In this document: piece by piece, positions 1-6,145 of the stretch
Position numbering within the stretch: the first letter of the stretch is position 1
Layout of the letters: every line of letters starts with the position of its first letter
NCBI GenBank assembly: GCA_015485375.1
Contig: WFTU01000341.1
Location: 1-14,938, forward strand
DNA from: Paracoccaceae bacterium
GTDB taxonomy: Bacteria; Pseudomonadota; Alphaproteobacteria; Rhodobacterales; Rhodobacteraceae
DNA length: 14,938 nucleotides
Direction: 5' to 3'
Notes under the pieces: model-generated
Databases searched by the model: none
Told to the model about the DNA's origin: nothing
Seen by the model: the letters and a program-made list of their open reading frames with translations, nothing else
Program-made: the position numbers and the translations under genes

Positions 1-1
1 G

Positions 2-277
2 ACCAATGAAAGGGGATCGAACCGTTGGTCGTATAGAGGGGCCTCACAAGCCGTGAGAAAGGTTAGAGAGCGAATAGGGGCCTTGGGCTATGATATCCAT
101 AGTTGGCGCTACAACGCCGCCTGTGAGCTTGTCGAGGCAGGGTGTGGGGATGACCTAGTTGCCGCTGTAACGGGTCAAAGTCCAGCTATGGTATTGCACT
201 ACACAAAGAAGGTGCGTCAGAAATTCAGAGCGATCCAAGCGCAGAAAAAACGAACAGAACAAAAACGGAATGTTTAG
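2..277 (+). CDS. Tyrosine recombinase (phage-type integrase), C-terminal part, 5' end outside window
   Basis: The reading frame is open from the first bases of the window to a TAG at 275-277, so only the C-terminal 91 or so residues are present. They contain the box II signature HSWR (His-x-x-Arg of the catalytic domain), then EAGCGDDLVAAVTGQSPAMV and LHYTKK, whose Tyr is the likely nucleophile. The usual His/Trp between box II and the Tyr is Gln here (TGQS). The protein ends in a very basic tail. Members of this family cut and rejoin DNA to integrate or excise mobile elements. The gene points at the 3' end of tRNA-Cys, 61 bp away, which fits an element integrated in that tRNA. GC here is lower than in the backbone. 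The internal GTG at 53 is not the real start. Family is clear; which element it serves cannot be seen. Confidence 0.85.
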   Translation, partial: TNERGSNRWSYRGASQAVRKVRERIGALGYDIHSWRYNAACELVEAGCGDDLVAAVTGQSPAMVLHYTKKVRQKFRAIQAQKKRTEQKRNV

Positions 278-291
278 ACATATGTTTAGAC
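270..291. repeat. Tandem 10-bp direct repeat at the integrase stop codon
   Basis: ATGTTTAGAC occurs at 270-279 and again at 282-291, separated by AT, giving a 12-bp period. The first copy contains the integrase stop codon. The pair lies between the integrase and the tRNA-Cys 3' end, where arm-type recombinase binding sites are often found. Repeat seen directly; function is inference. Confidence 0.6.
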
Positions 292-338
292 GTTCTGATG
301 CGCTGATACGTAGAATAATCTAAGTCTTTGAAAACAAA

Positions 339-412
339 TGGAGGCGAGTACCGGAATCGAACCGGTGTACACGGATTTGCAATCCGCTGCGTAACCACTC
401 CGCCAACTCGCC
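339..412 (-). tRNA. tRNA-Cys (anticodon GCA)
   Basis: Read on the minus strand, the 74-nt sequence begins GGCGAGT and ends ACTCGCC-T-CCA, so the 7-bp acceptor stem is perfect and CCA is encoded. The D stem is GCG/CGC. The anticodon stem GCGGA/TCCGT encloses the loop TTGCAAA with anticodon GCA. The T arm has the GGTTCGATTCC core. The 3' end faces the truncated integrase, so this gene is the likely integration target of the element to its left. Confidence 0.97.
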
Positions 413-432
413 GGCCGATGTGTGGTGGGGGT

Positions 433-461
433 GCTATAGCAATCCGGAATAAGCTGCGCAA
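433..461 (-). promoter_or_regulatory. Predicted promoter of tRNA-Cys
   Basis: On the minus strand TTGCGC (plus 456-461) is followed after 17 bp by TATAGC (plus 433-438). The predicted start of transcription is about 14 bp before the mature tRNA 5' end at 412. Spacing and -10 are good; by-eye prediction. Confidence 0.5.
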
Positions 462-539
462 GCGCTAACGATCACATTGCCCCCGCCTGCGATATGTGGC
501 AAAAGACGCGCATCTAGCCCATTAACAGAGGCCCGTTCC

Positions 540-1193
540 ATGATCGATTATCAAGCCGCCCGCACCGCGATGGTTGACGGACAAGTCCGCCCCTCCGATG
601 TAACCCTTTATCCCGTTATCGAAGCCATGCTGAATGTCCCGCGCGAGGTGTTCGTGCCGGCCGACAAACGCAGTGTTGCCTATGTTGGTGACGATGTGGC
701 GCTGGGGAACGGACGGGTGGAGATGGCACCGCGGGTGCTGGCTAAAATGCTGGAAGAGTTGAATGTTCAGCCTGACGAGCTGGTTCTGAATATCGGCTCC
801 GGTCTGGGGTACTCCACCGCCATTATCGCACGCTTGTCCGAAGCGGTTGTCGCCGTCGAGGAAGACGCGGCGATGGCGAAAGAGGCGGAGACCATGTTGG
901 CCGAGCAGTCAGCCGACAACGCGGTTGTGCATGTGGCGCCGCTGGTTGACGGTGCGCCGGAGCACGGGCCTTACGATGTGATCGTCGTCGAGGGAGGTGT
1001 CGAGGTGATGCCCGATTCGCTTCTGGCCCAGTTGAAAGAAGGCGGCCGGATTGGTGCGATTTTCATTGACGGGCCGGATGGCGAATGTCGTGTCGGGGTC
1101 AAGGGGCCAAACGGGATCAGCTGGGACGCGGTATTTGACGCCACGGTTCCGGTTTTGCCGGGGTTTGCCGCGAAGAAAGAATTTACGTTTTAG
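540..1193 (+). CDS. Protein-L-isoaspartate O-methyltransferase family protein (divergent)
   Basis: 217-residue SAM-dependent methyltransferase of the PCMT family, which methylates isoaspartyl residues in damaged proteins. Start chosen at ATG 540 (MIDYQAARTAMVDGQVRP), which has AGAGG at 527-531 with an 8-nt spacer; a longer frame from 477 has no family-like sequence. The N-terminal segment is typical (VRPSDVT, LNVPREVFVP, residues 16-40). The glycine-rich SAM motif is VLNIGSGLGYST at 82-93, followed by an acidic VEED strand end. The canonical PCMT substrate-loop motif (TIS-Q/A-P-type) is replaced by GRVEMAPRVLAKM (58-70). The protein is thus the alphaproteobacterial branch usually found before tolC and may not be a true repair enzyme. 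tolC follows on the same strand 68 bp later. Confidence 0.85.
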   Translation: MIDYQAARTAMVDGQVRPSDVTLYPVIEAMLNVPREVFVPADKRSVAYVGDDVALGNGRVEMAPRVLAKMLEELNVQPDELVLNIGSGLGYSTAIIARLSEAVVAVEEDAAMAKEAETMLAEQSADNAVVHVAPLVDGAPEHGPYDVIVVEGGVEVMPDSLLAQLKEGGRIGAIFIDGPDGECRVGVKGPNGISWDAVFDATVPVLPGFAAKKEFTF

Positions 1194-1261
1194 CGTCTAG
1201 CTATTGACCTATAACTAAATTACATACTGGATAGAACGGGTTTTATTGAAGGGATTCGCGA

Positions 1262-2647
1262 ATGCTCGGAAAAGTCAGGTCCGGTATGTTGGTTTTGGGT
1301 ATTGCCGGGCTGGGGTTTGCGCCGGGTGCTTATGCGACGACCTTGCAGGAGGCGTTGCGACAGGCCTACCAGACCAGTCCTTCGCTGGAATCGACGCGAG
1401 CCGGACTTCGTGCGCAGGATGAAAGCGTGGCGCAGGCACGGGCGGGGCTGCGGCCCTCGCTGAGTGCTTCGGCTACGGCCAGCGAGACCTCTTCGCTGGA
1501 TGCCGGGGCAGGCGATCCGGTGGACAATTTCCGCGCCTCCCTCAATGCCAATCTGATGCTGTTTGATGGCGGGCGCACGCGCGATGCGATCAGCGCGGCG
1601 GAGAATTCCGTTTATGCCATGCAGGCCAATCTGAAAGCGGCGGAGCAGGGGGTGCTGTTGCAGGCGGCAATTGCCTATCTTGATGTGCGGCGCGACCAGC
1701 GTTTGCTGGCACTGGCTGAAAACAACGTCAAGGTGATAGCGCAGCAGGTTCAGGCGACCAAGGACCGGTTTTCTGTTGGGGCTGTGACGCGTACCGAGGT
1801 GGCGCTGGCCGAGGCGCGGCTGGCAGCGGCGAAGACCTCGCTGGCAGCGAGTTCCGGTGCGCTGGCCTTGTCGAAAGAAGTATATCGGGCGGTGATCGGG
1901 ACCGCGCCGGTGAATTTGCAGAACCCGCCTGCGCTGCCGAAGTTGCCGGCGAGTGTGGCCGAGGCGGAGTCGATTGCCATGCGCGAGCATCCGGCGATTG
2001 TGGCTGCGCGATTCAACGAAAAAGCGGCGGAGTTCGATCTGGCGCGGGCGCGGGCCTCGCGCTCGCCAACGGTCGGGCTGGGAGCAAGTGTGGACTATTC
2101 CAATTCCACAGCCCCGTTCGGCACGGAAAGCACCAGTGCCACCATCGCATTGACCGGTCAGGTGCCGATCTATCAGGGCGGGGCGCTGTCCAGTGCCATG
2201 CGCTCGGCCGCGGAAATTATGGCGAGCCGGAAGGCCGCGACACAGGATACGATGCGCTCGGTACGCCAGTCCACGGCTTCGGCCTGGGCGAATGTGCGGG
2301 TGGCGCGGGCGTCGATTACCGCTGCGCGCTTGCAGATCGAGGCGAACCAGATTGCCTATGACGGGATCAAGGAAGAAACCCGCCTCGGGGCGCGTACGAC
2401 GCTCGATTTGCTGGATGCGGAACAGAACCTGCTGACGGCCAAGTCCAATCTGGCGACAGCGCAGCGGGACGAATATGTCGCTGTTTTCAATCTGTTATCC
2501 TCGATGGGGTTGCTGACGGTGGAGAATCTGGCGCTGGGAATTCCCTCCTATGATCCGGACGTGCATTTCAATGCGGTGAAGGATGCACCGCTGTCCACGT
2601 TCAGTGGCGGCAAGGTTCTGGACGCGATCAGCGACCGTTGGAATTAG
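1262..2647 (+). CDS. tolC: TolC family outer-membrane efflux/secretion channel
   Basis: 461 residues, close to the usual TolC size. It forms the trimeric outer-membrane and periplasmic exit duct for type I secretion and RND or other efflux pumps. The N-terminus is a clear signal peptide: basic MLGKVR, a hydrophobic core, then cleavage after AYA at about residue 25. The mature part starts TTLQEALRQAYQTSPSLE and has the internally repeated OEP layout, with long alanine/glutamine-rich helices and the VGAVTRTEVALAEARLAAAK and LGARTTLDLLDAEQNLLTAK hairpin segments. The second repeat ends with EYVAVFNLLSSMGLLTVENL. GAAGGGA at 1248-1254 is a good ribosome-binding site 7 nt before ATG. A -35-like TTGACC at 1204-1209 hints at its own promoter, but no convincing -10 follows. 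No transporter or adaptor gene adjoins, so the partner is unknown. Confidence 0.93.
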   Translation: MLGKVRSGMLVLGIAGLGFAPGAYATTLQEALRQAYQTSPSLESTRAGLRAQDESVAQARAGLRPSLSASATASETSSLDAGAGDPVDNFRASLNANLMLFDGGRTRDAISAAENSVYAMQANLKAAEQGVLLQAAIAYLDVRRDQRLLALAENNVKVIAQQVQATKDRFSVGAVTRTEVALAEARLAAAKTSLAASSGALALSKEVYRAVIGTAPVNLQNPPALPKLPASVAEAESIAMREHPAIVAARFNEKAAEFDLARARASRSPTVGLGASVDYSNSTAPFGTESTSATIALTGQVPIYQGGALSSAMRSAAEIMASRKAATQDTMRSVRQSTASAWANVRVARASITAARLQIEANQIAYDGIKEETRLGARTTLDLLDAEQNLLTAKSNLATAQRDEYVAVFNLLSSMGLLTVENLALGIPSYDPDVHFNAVKDAPLSTFSGGKVLDAISDRWN

Positions 2648-2666
2648 CCGAAACCGCAAACGCCGT

Positions 2667-2695
2667 TTGAATTGCCCGCCGCATGCCCGTATATC
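2667..2695 (+). promoter_or_regulatory. Predicted promoter of the PopZ-like gene
   Basis: TTGAAT at 2667-2672 and TATATC at 2690-2695 are separated by 17 bp, in the gap just after the tolC stop. The implied transcription start (about 2702) lies beyond the upstream ATG at 2683, which supports the GTG at 2740 as the translation start. By-eye prediction. Confidence 0.45.
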
Positions 2696-2730
2696 TGGGG
2701 GCGGGGCAAGGGGCCTCTTGTGGCTCTGAC

Positions 2731-2734
2731 GAGG
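2731..2734 (+). promoter_or_regulatory. Ribosome-binding site deciding the GTG start at 2740
   Basis: GAGG sits 5 nt before GTG 2740. The in-frame ATG at 2683 has no comparable site, and the peptide between the two starts is low in family-like character. Confidence 0.6.
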
Positions 2735-2739
2735 ATATT

Positions 2740-3198
2740 GTGAGCGAAACGGCCAATACATCGGGGAAAGAGGGGCTGGATTCGGTTCTGGCGGCCATTC
2801 GGAAAATGGTGCGCAAGGAAACCCGTTCGCGTATGGCGGGCGGAGCGATTCCCGAAGTCGAAAAGCCGGCCGTCGAGAAACCCGCTGTCGAGGAAACTGG
2901 ACCGGAGCCGGAGAAGCGGCCGGTGTTGTTGTTGCAGCCGCATATGCGCGTTGACGACAAGCCGGAGCCGGAGGAGCCGCCCGTTGCGCCGGAGGTTCTG
3001 GAACAGGCGGAGGACATTCCGCACGCGCCCCCCGTCGAGCCAAGCGAGAGTTTTGCCATTGCCAATCCGGCGGTGGACGAGGAAATGCTGCGCGAGATCG
3101 TGCGCGAGGTGGTGCAGGAACAACTGCGCGGTGAAATCGGGCGCGAGATCATCCGCGCCATGAAACTGGACCTGATCCGTTCGCTGGAAAAATTCTAG
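2740..3198 (+). CDS. Small acidic proline-rich protein; PopZ-like polar scaffold candidate
   Basis: 152 residues from GTG 2740. Three parts can be seen. First, an N-terminal amphipathic helix, LDSVLAAIRKMVRKE (13-27), resembles the EEILASIRRIISED start of Caulobacter PopZ as I recall it. Second, residues 38-110 form a proline/glutamate-rich, probably disordered linker with a doubled VEKPA (40-49) and PEPEEPP (75-81). Third, a C-terminal helical block, VDEEMLREIVREVVQEQLRGEIGREI and onward (112-152), resembles the PopZ oligomerisation region. PopZ self-assembles at the cell pole and anchors ParB and other partners. The gene lies directly after a tolC, the place popZ holds in Caulobacter as I recall. 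The family name would be DUF2497/PopZ if confirmed; otherwise this is a hypothetical alphaproteobacterial tolC-neighbour protein. It has its own predicted promoter, and its stop overlaps that of the convergent sseB-like gene. Confidence 0.6.
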   Translation: MSETANTSGKEGLDSVLAAIRKMVRKETRSRMAGGAIPEVEKPAVEKPAVEETGPEPEKRPVLLLQPHMRVDDKPEPEEPPVAPEVLEQAEDIPHAPPVEPSESFAIANPAVDEEMLREIVREVVQEQLRGEIGREIIRAMKLDLIRSLEKF

Positions 3199-3977
3199 CG
3201 CAGCTTGGGCGGGCTGTCGGGGTCCATGCCCGGAGCAAGCGGCTCGGGCGCTTTGGGCAGGATCAGGGCCGGAATTTCAAACCCCAGCCCGGTTTTGACC
3301 AGCGCGTCCAGATGCGGGTCACCAAGTTCCAGAAACGCCACGTCCAGTTCGCCGGCCTCGATACCGCTGAATTGCAGGGCCTCGGCAAAGGCTTCGGCCA
3401 CACCTTCGCGCGCGGCTTCGGGCACATCGATCAGCGCCATCATATGACCGTTGCGTCCGTCATCATAGCGCACGCCGGCAAGATAGGCTGCAGCAACCAC
3501 GCCCGACATGTTGGCGAGCTTGGTATCGAAGGCTTCGATCAGAGCTTCGGGCAGACCGGCAGGGGGCAGAAATTCCACCGGACGGGCCTCGGTCTCCACG
3601 GATTTCGCGCCGAGGGCGCTGTGCAGCCATTCCAGCGCATGCGGGGCCAGCAGCATCGAGGAGGGCGAGCCAAGGTTGATGCCGAGGCCGATGTCCTCGC
3701 CGACCAGAATTTTTGCGATGCGGCGGCCCGACATGGCAACGAACGGGGTGGGGCTGTCGACGAATTCGGCCAGACGTTCCTCGCGGTCGAATACCAGTGC
3801 GAAGCGGCCCTCGGCGGTTTCGAACACCAGCGGGCGGGCGGAGTCGTCGCGGGCTTCTTCCTCGAGCATCAGGAACAGTTCCGCATCCGCGAGGCGCTCG
3901 TAGTATTTCAGGCTGAGCGCGCCGTTGTCGGGGTCGGCTTCCATGGCACTATGGGCAAGGTCGAGGGGCGTTTGCAT
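3195..3977 (-). CDS. SseB family protein
   Basis: 260-residue cytoplasmic protein with no signal peptide or membrane segment. The N-terminal half (about 1-125) has the SseB domain pattern: ALSLKYYERLADAELFLML, then PLVFETAEGRFALVFDREERLAEF, then PFVAMSGRRIAKIL and GLGINLGSPSSMLLAP. The C-terminal half ends LGDPHLDALVKTGLGFEIPALILP, as in two-domain SseB proteins. SseB was named for altered serine sensitivity when overexpressed in E. coli; its biochemical role is unclear. GGAGG lies 7-8 nt upstream of ATG 3977. The gene is divergent from nhaA and convergent with the PopZ-like gene, and the two TAG stops share the palindrome CTAG at 3195-3198. Confidence 0.82.
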   Translation of the reverse strand: MQTPLDLAHSAMEADPDNGALSLKYYERLADAELFLMLEEEARDDSARPLVFETAEGRFALVFDREERLAEFVDSPTPFVAMSGRRIAKILVGEDIGLGINLGSPSSMLLAPHALEWLHSALGAKSVETEARPVEFLPPAGLPEALIEAFDTKLANMSGVVAAAYLAGVRYDDGRNGHMMALIDVPEAAREGVAEAFAEALQFSGIEAGELDVAFLELGDPHLDALVKTGLGFEIPALILPKAPEPLAPGMDPDSPPKLR

Positions 3978-4001
3978 CGGGTTTCCTCCGGTCTTTGCGC
4001 C

Positions 4002-4029
4002 TACATATACCCCCTTGCGGAATTGGCAA
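4002..4029 (-). promoter_or_regulatory. Predicted promoter of the sseB-like gene
   Basis: On the minus strand TTGCCA (plus 4024-4029) and TATGTA (plus 4002-4007) are 16 bp apart. An overlapping TATATG two bases upstream is an alternative -10 with poorer spacing. A 6-bp inverted repeat, CCTTGC/GCAAGG (4013-4031), covers the -35 and could be an operator or chance. Confidence 0.35.
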
Positions 4030-4073
4030 GGCGGGACGGGGGTTGTTTATACCCGAATTGTGATGGATGGCGA

Positions 4074-4102
4074 TTGCAGAAACCGCCTGCTTTGGTTAGA
4101 TA
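4074..4102 (+). promoter_or_regulatory. Predicted promoter of nhaA
   Basis: TTGCAG at 4074-4079 and TAGATA at 4097-4102 with a 17-bp spacer. The start would be near 4109, leaving a leader of about 20 nt that is mostly ribosome-binding site. That leaves no room for a Na+ riboswitch of the kinds known before some nhaA genes. Confidence 0.45.
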
Positions 4103-4129
4103 CGCTTCAACATCCCGAGGAGGCCTAAT

Positions 4130-5389
4130 ATGTATCGCGTCTGGAATTTTCTGAGCCAGTATTCACTGCTGTTGATCTTTGGCGCGCTGATCGCGCTGTT
4201 CTGGGCCAATATGGATTATGAGGGCTACGAGCATTTCGTAGGCTACGAGCTGTGGCAGAATCCCTTTATCGGCAATCCGGCGATTGGTGAAAACGGCGAG
4301 CCGACGCGGATACTGACGCTGCATTTCCTGATTAACGAGGTCTTTATGGCGCTGTTCTTTGCCATGGCGGGCAAGGAGGTCTGGGAGGCCGTGATCCTCA
4401 AGAACGGTTCACTTCGCGGGCGCAAGGCGATGACGCCGCTGGTGGCGACAGCGGGCGGTATGCTCGGGCCGATTCTGGTTTATCTGGGCATGGCCTATTT
4501 CCTGTGGCCGGATACGTTCAGCGACTTTTCCGACGGCTGGGCCATTCCGACAGCAACCGACATCGCGTTTTCCTATCTGATCGGACGGATCGTGTTCGGT
4601 GCGGGGCATCCGGCGGTGCGGTTCCTGCTGTTGTTGGCGATTGCCGATGATGCTGCGGGGCTGATTATTCTGGCGGTGTTCTACCCGTCCGGCGAACTGG
4701 CGCCGCAATGGCTGCTGCTGTCCGTCGGCGCGGCGCTCGCGGTATATTTCCTCGCCAACTGGCTGCCGCTGAAACTGGACGGGGACAATCCGGACAAACC
4801 CGTTTCGACATGGGTGCGCGAGAAGCTGGGCATCCTGCCTTACGCCTTTGCGGGGATTGTCAGCTGGTTCGGTTTCCAGAACTCCGGCATAAATCCGGCA
4901 CTCGGTCTGCTGCCGGTGGTTCTGACCATTCCGCACGCGGACCGGGCCTTCGGTATCTATTCCGAGGCGGAAAAATATCTGGGCGATCTGTTGAACAGGG
5001 CCGAGCATAAACTGAAAATTCCGGTGGAGATCGTGTTGTTCCTGTTCGGGCTGGCCAATGCCGGCGTGCTGTTCAGCGCAATTGGCGAGGCGACATGGCT
5101 GGTTCTGGCCGGTCTGGTCATCGGTAAACCGCTGGGGATCTGGGTGATGGGGACGATTGCCTCGGGCCCGCTGAAACTGGGGTTGCCGGAAGGAATGCGC
5201 AATTCCGATCTGGTCGTACTCGGGTTTGTAGCGGCGATCGGCTTTACCGTGTCGCTGTTTGTGGCTTCGGTCGCCTTTGACAAAGGGCTGGTGCAGGATG
5301 CGGCGAAAATGGGCGCCCTGTTCAGCTTTGGCGCGGCGGCTGTCGCGATTGTTGTCGGCAAGTTGATGCGCGTTACAAAGGTGGACTGA
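4130..5389 (+). CDS. nhaA: Na+/H+ antiporter NhaA
   Basis: 419-residue inner-membrane protein, slightly longer than the 388 residues of E. coli NhaA. It exchanges cytoplasmic Na+ (or Li+) for external protons and so supports pH and salt homeostasis. Hydrophobic segments run through the whole length. The functional residues are visible: Asp144 in IPTATDIAFS (TM IV; E. coli Asp133), the Asp173-Asp174 pair in LLLLAIADDAAGLII (E. coli Asp163/Asp164, the ion-binding pair), and Lys333 in GLVIGKPLGIW (E. coli Lys300). MALFFAMAGKEVWE (73-86) is the TM II region. An extended hydrophilic loop (about 40-60, with NPFIGNPAIGENGEP) follows TM I. GAGGAGG at 4117-4123 is a near-perfect ribosome-binding site. 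The gene stands alone, divergent from the sseB-like gene. The call is firm. Confidence 0.95.
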   Translation: MYRVWNFLSQYSLLLIFGALIALFWANMDYEGYEHFVGYELWQNPFIGNPAIGENGEPTRILTLHFLINEVFMALFFAMAGKEVWEAVILKNGSLRGRKAMTPLVATAGGMLGPILVYLGMAYFLWPDTFSDFSDGWAIPTATDIAFSYLIGRIVFGAGHPAVRFLLLLAIADDAAGLIILAVFYPSGELAPQWLLLSVGAALAVYFLANWLPLKLDGDNPDKPVSTWVREKLGILPYAFAGIVSWFGFQNSGINPALGLLPVVLTIPHADRAFGIYSEAEKYLGDLLNRAEHKLKIPVEIVLFLFGLANAGVLFSAIGEATWLVLAGLVIGKPLGIWVMGTIASGPLKLGLPEGMRNSDLVVLGFVAAIGFTVSLFVASVAFDKGLVQDAAKMGALFSFGAAAVAIVVGKLMRVTKVD

Positions 5390-5408
5390 GACGACGGCGC
5401 GATTTGAT

Positions 5409-5438
5409 TTGCAATTCGGTAACCTGTTTGGCGATACT
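5409..5438 (+). promoter_or_regulatory. Predicted promoter of the capsule-export operon
   Basis: TTGCAA at 5409-5414 and GATACT at 5433-5438 with an 18-bp spacer, in the gap after nhaA. The start near 5445 leaves about 47 nt before ATG 5492. By-eye prediction. Confidence 0.4.
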
Positions 5439-5491
5439 GTCGCGACAAAGCGGGTGTATCCGTGGCAAAACAGGCTATAGTCGGCTTCGAT

Positions 5492-6145
5492 ATGATCGAA
5501 TTTCGTAACGTCAGCAAATCCTTCTGGACCGGCATCCAGCGCAAGGTCATTCTGGATCAGGCCAGTTTCAAGATCGAGCTGGGGCACTCGATGGGCATTC
5601 TTGCGCCGAACGGAACGGGTAAAACCACGATTATCAATATGATGGCCGGACTGGAAAAACCGGACGAGGGCGAGATTATCCGCCGCTCGCGGGTTTCCTT
5701 TCCGCTCAGTTTTATGGGTGGGGTCAATACGCAACATACCGCAGCCGAAAATGCCCGCTACATCGGTCGGCTGTATGGCCTTGATCCGGATTATGCCGAG
5801 GCATTTTGCCGGTATCTGGCCTCGCTGGAAGAATATTTCGATATGCCGCTCAGCACCTATTCGTCGGGGATGAAGTCGCGCTTTACGTTTTCGCTGCTTC
5901 TGGCACTGGATTTCGACATTTACCTGATCGACGAAGGGATGCCGGGCACCACGGATGTCGAGTTCAATCGCAAGGCCGGCAATGTATTGCGCGAGCGGCT
6001 ACGACGCTCGACAGTCGTGATTGTTTCGCATAGTCCTAAAACACTGGAAAAATATTGCTCTTCGGCCGGTGTGTTGCGCAATGGCCGCCTGCACATGTTC
6101 GATACGCTGGAAGAAGCGAAAGAGATGTATAATTATGACGCCTGA
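5492..6145 (+). CDS. kpsT: Capsular polysaccharide ABC transporter, ATP-binding protein (KpsT-like)
   Basis: 217-residue ATPase subunit of the ABC-2-type exporter that moves lipid-linked capsule polysaccharide across the inner membrane. It opens MIEFRNVSKSFWTG, has Walker A APNGTGKTT (38-46), the signature YSSGMKSR (123-130) in place of LSGGQ, Walker B IYLIDEG (143-149) with catalytic Glu148, and the switch His in VIVSHSPKTLEKY. The SSGM signature and ENARYIGRLYGLD block are typical of KpsT/CtrD/BexA proteins. Start set at ATG 5492, since family members begin at MIEF; GTG 5462 would add ten unrelated residues. The ribosome-binding site is weak. It overlaps the next gene by 11 bp, so the two are translationally linked. 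The partner permease KpsM is not adjacent. Confidence 0.9.
   Translation: MIEFRNVSKSFWTGIQRKVILDQASFKIELGHSMGILAPNGTGKTTIINMMAGLEKPDEGEIIRRSRVSFPLSFMGGVNTQHTAAENARYIGRLYGLDPDYAEAFCRYLASLEEYFDMPLSTYSSGMKSRFTFSLLLALDFDIYLIDEGMPGTTDVEFNRKAGNVLRERLRRSTVVIVSHSPKTLEKYCSSAGVLRNGRLHMFDTLEEAKEMYNYDA

Noticed and set aside
225..461. Short minus-strand frame covering the tRNA-Cys gene
   Set aside because: It runs through a perfect tRNA and its promoter.
477..539. Upstream extension of the PCMT-family protein
   Set aside because: The added 21 residues do not look like the family and ATG 540 has the ribosome-binding site.
4103..4129. Na+ riboswitch before nhaA
   Set aside because: The predicted leader is only about 20 nt and is mostly ribosome-binding site.
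5462..5491. GTG 5462 as start of the KpsT-like protein
   Set aside because: KpsT-type proteins begin at MIEF (ATG 5492); the extra residues are unrelated and would leave almost no leader after the predicted promoter.
4409..5737. 442-residue open frame on the minus strand opposite nhaA and kpsT
   Set aside because: It spans two well-recognised genes on the plus strand, has low-complexity Arg/Gln-rich sequence and no ribosome-binding site or family resemblance; a by-product of high-GC codon use.
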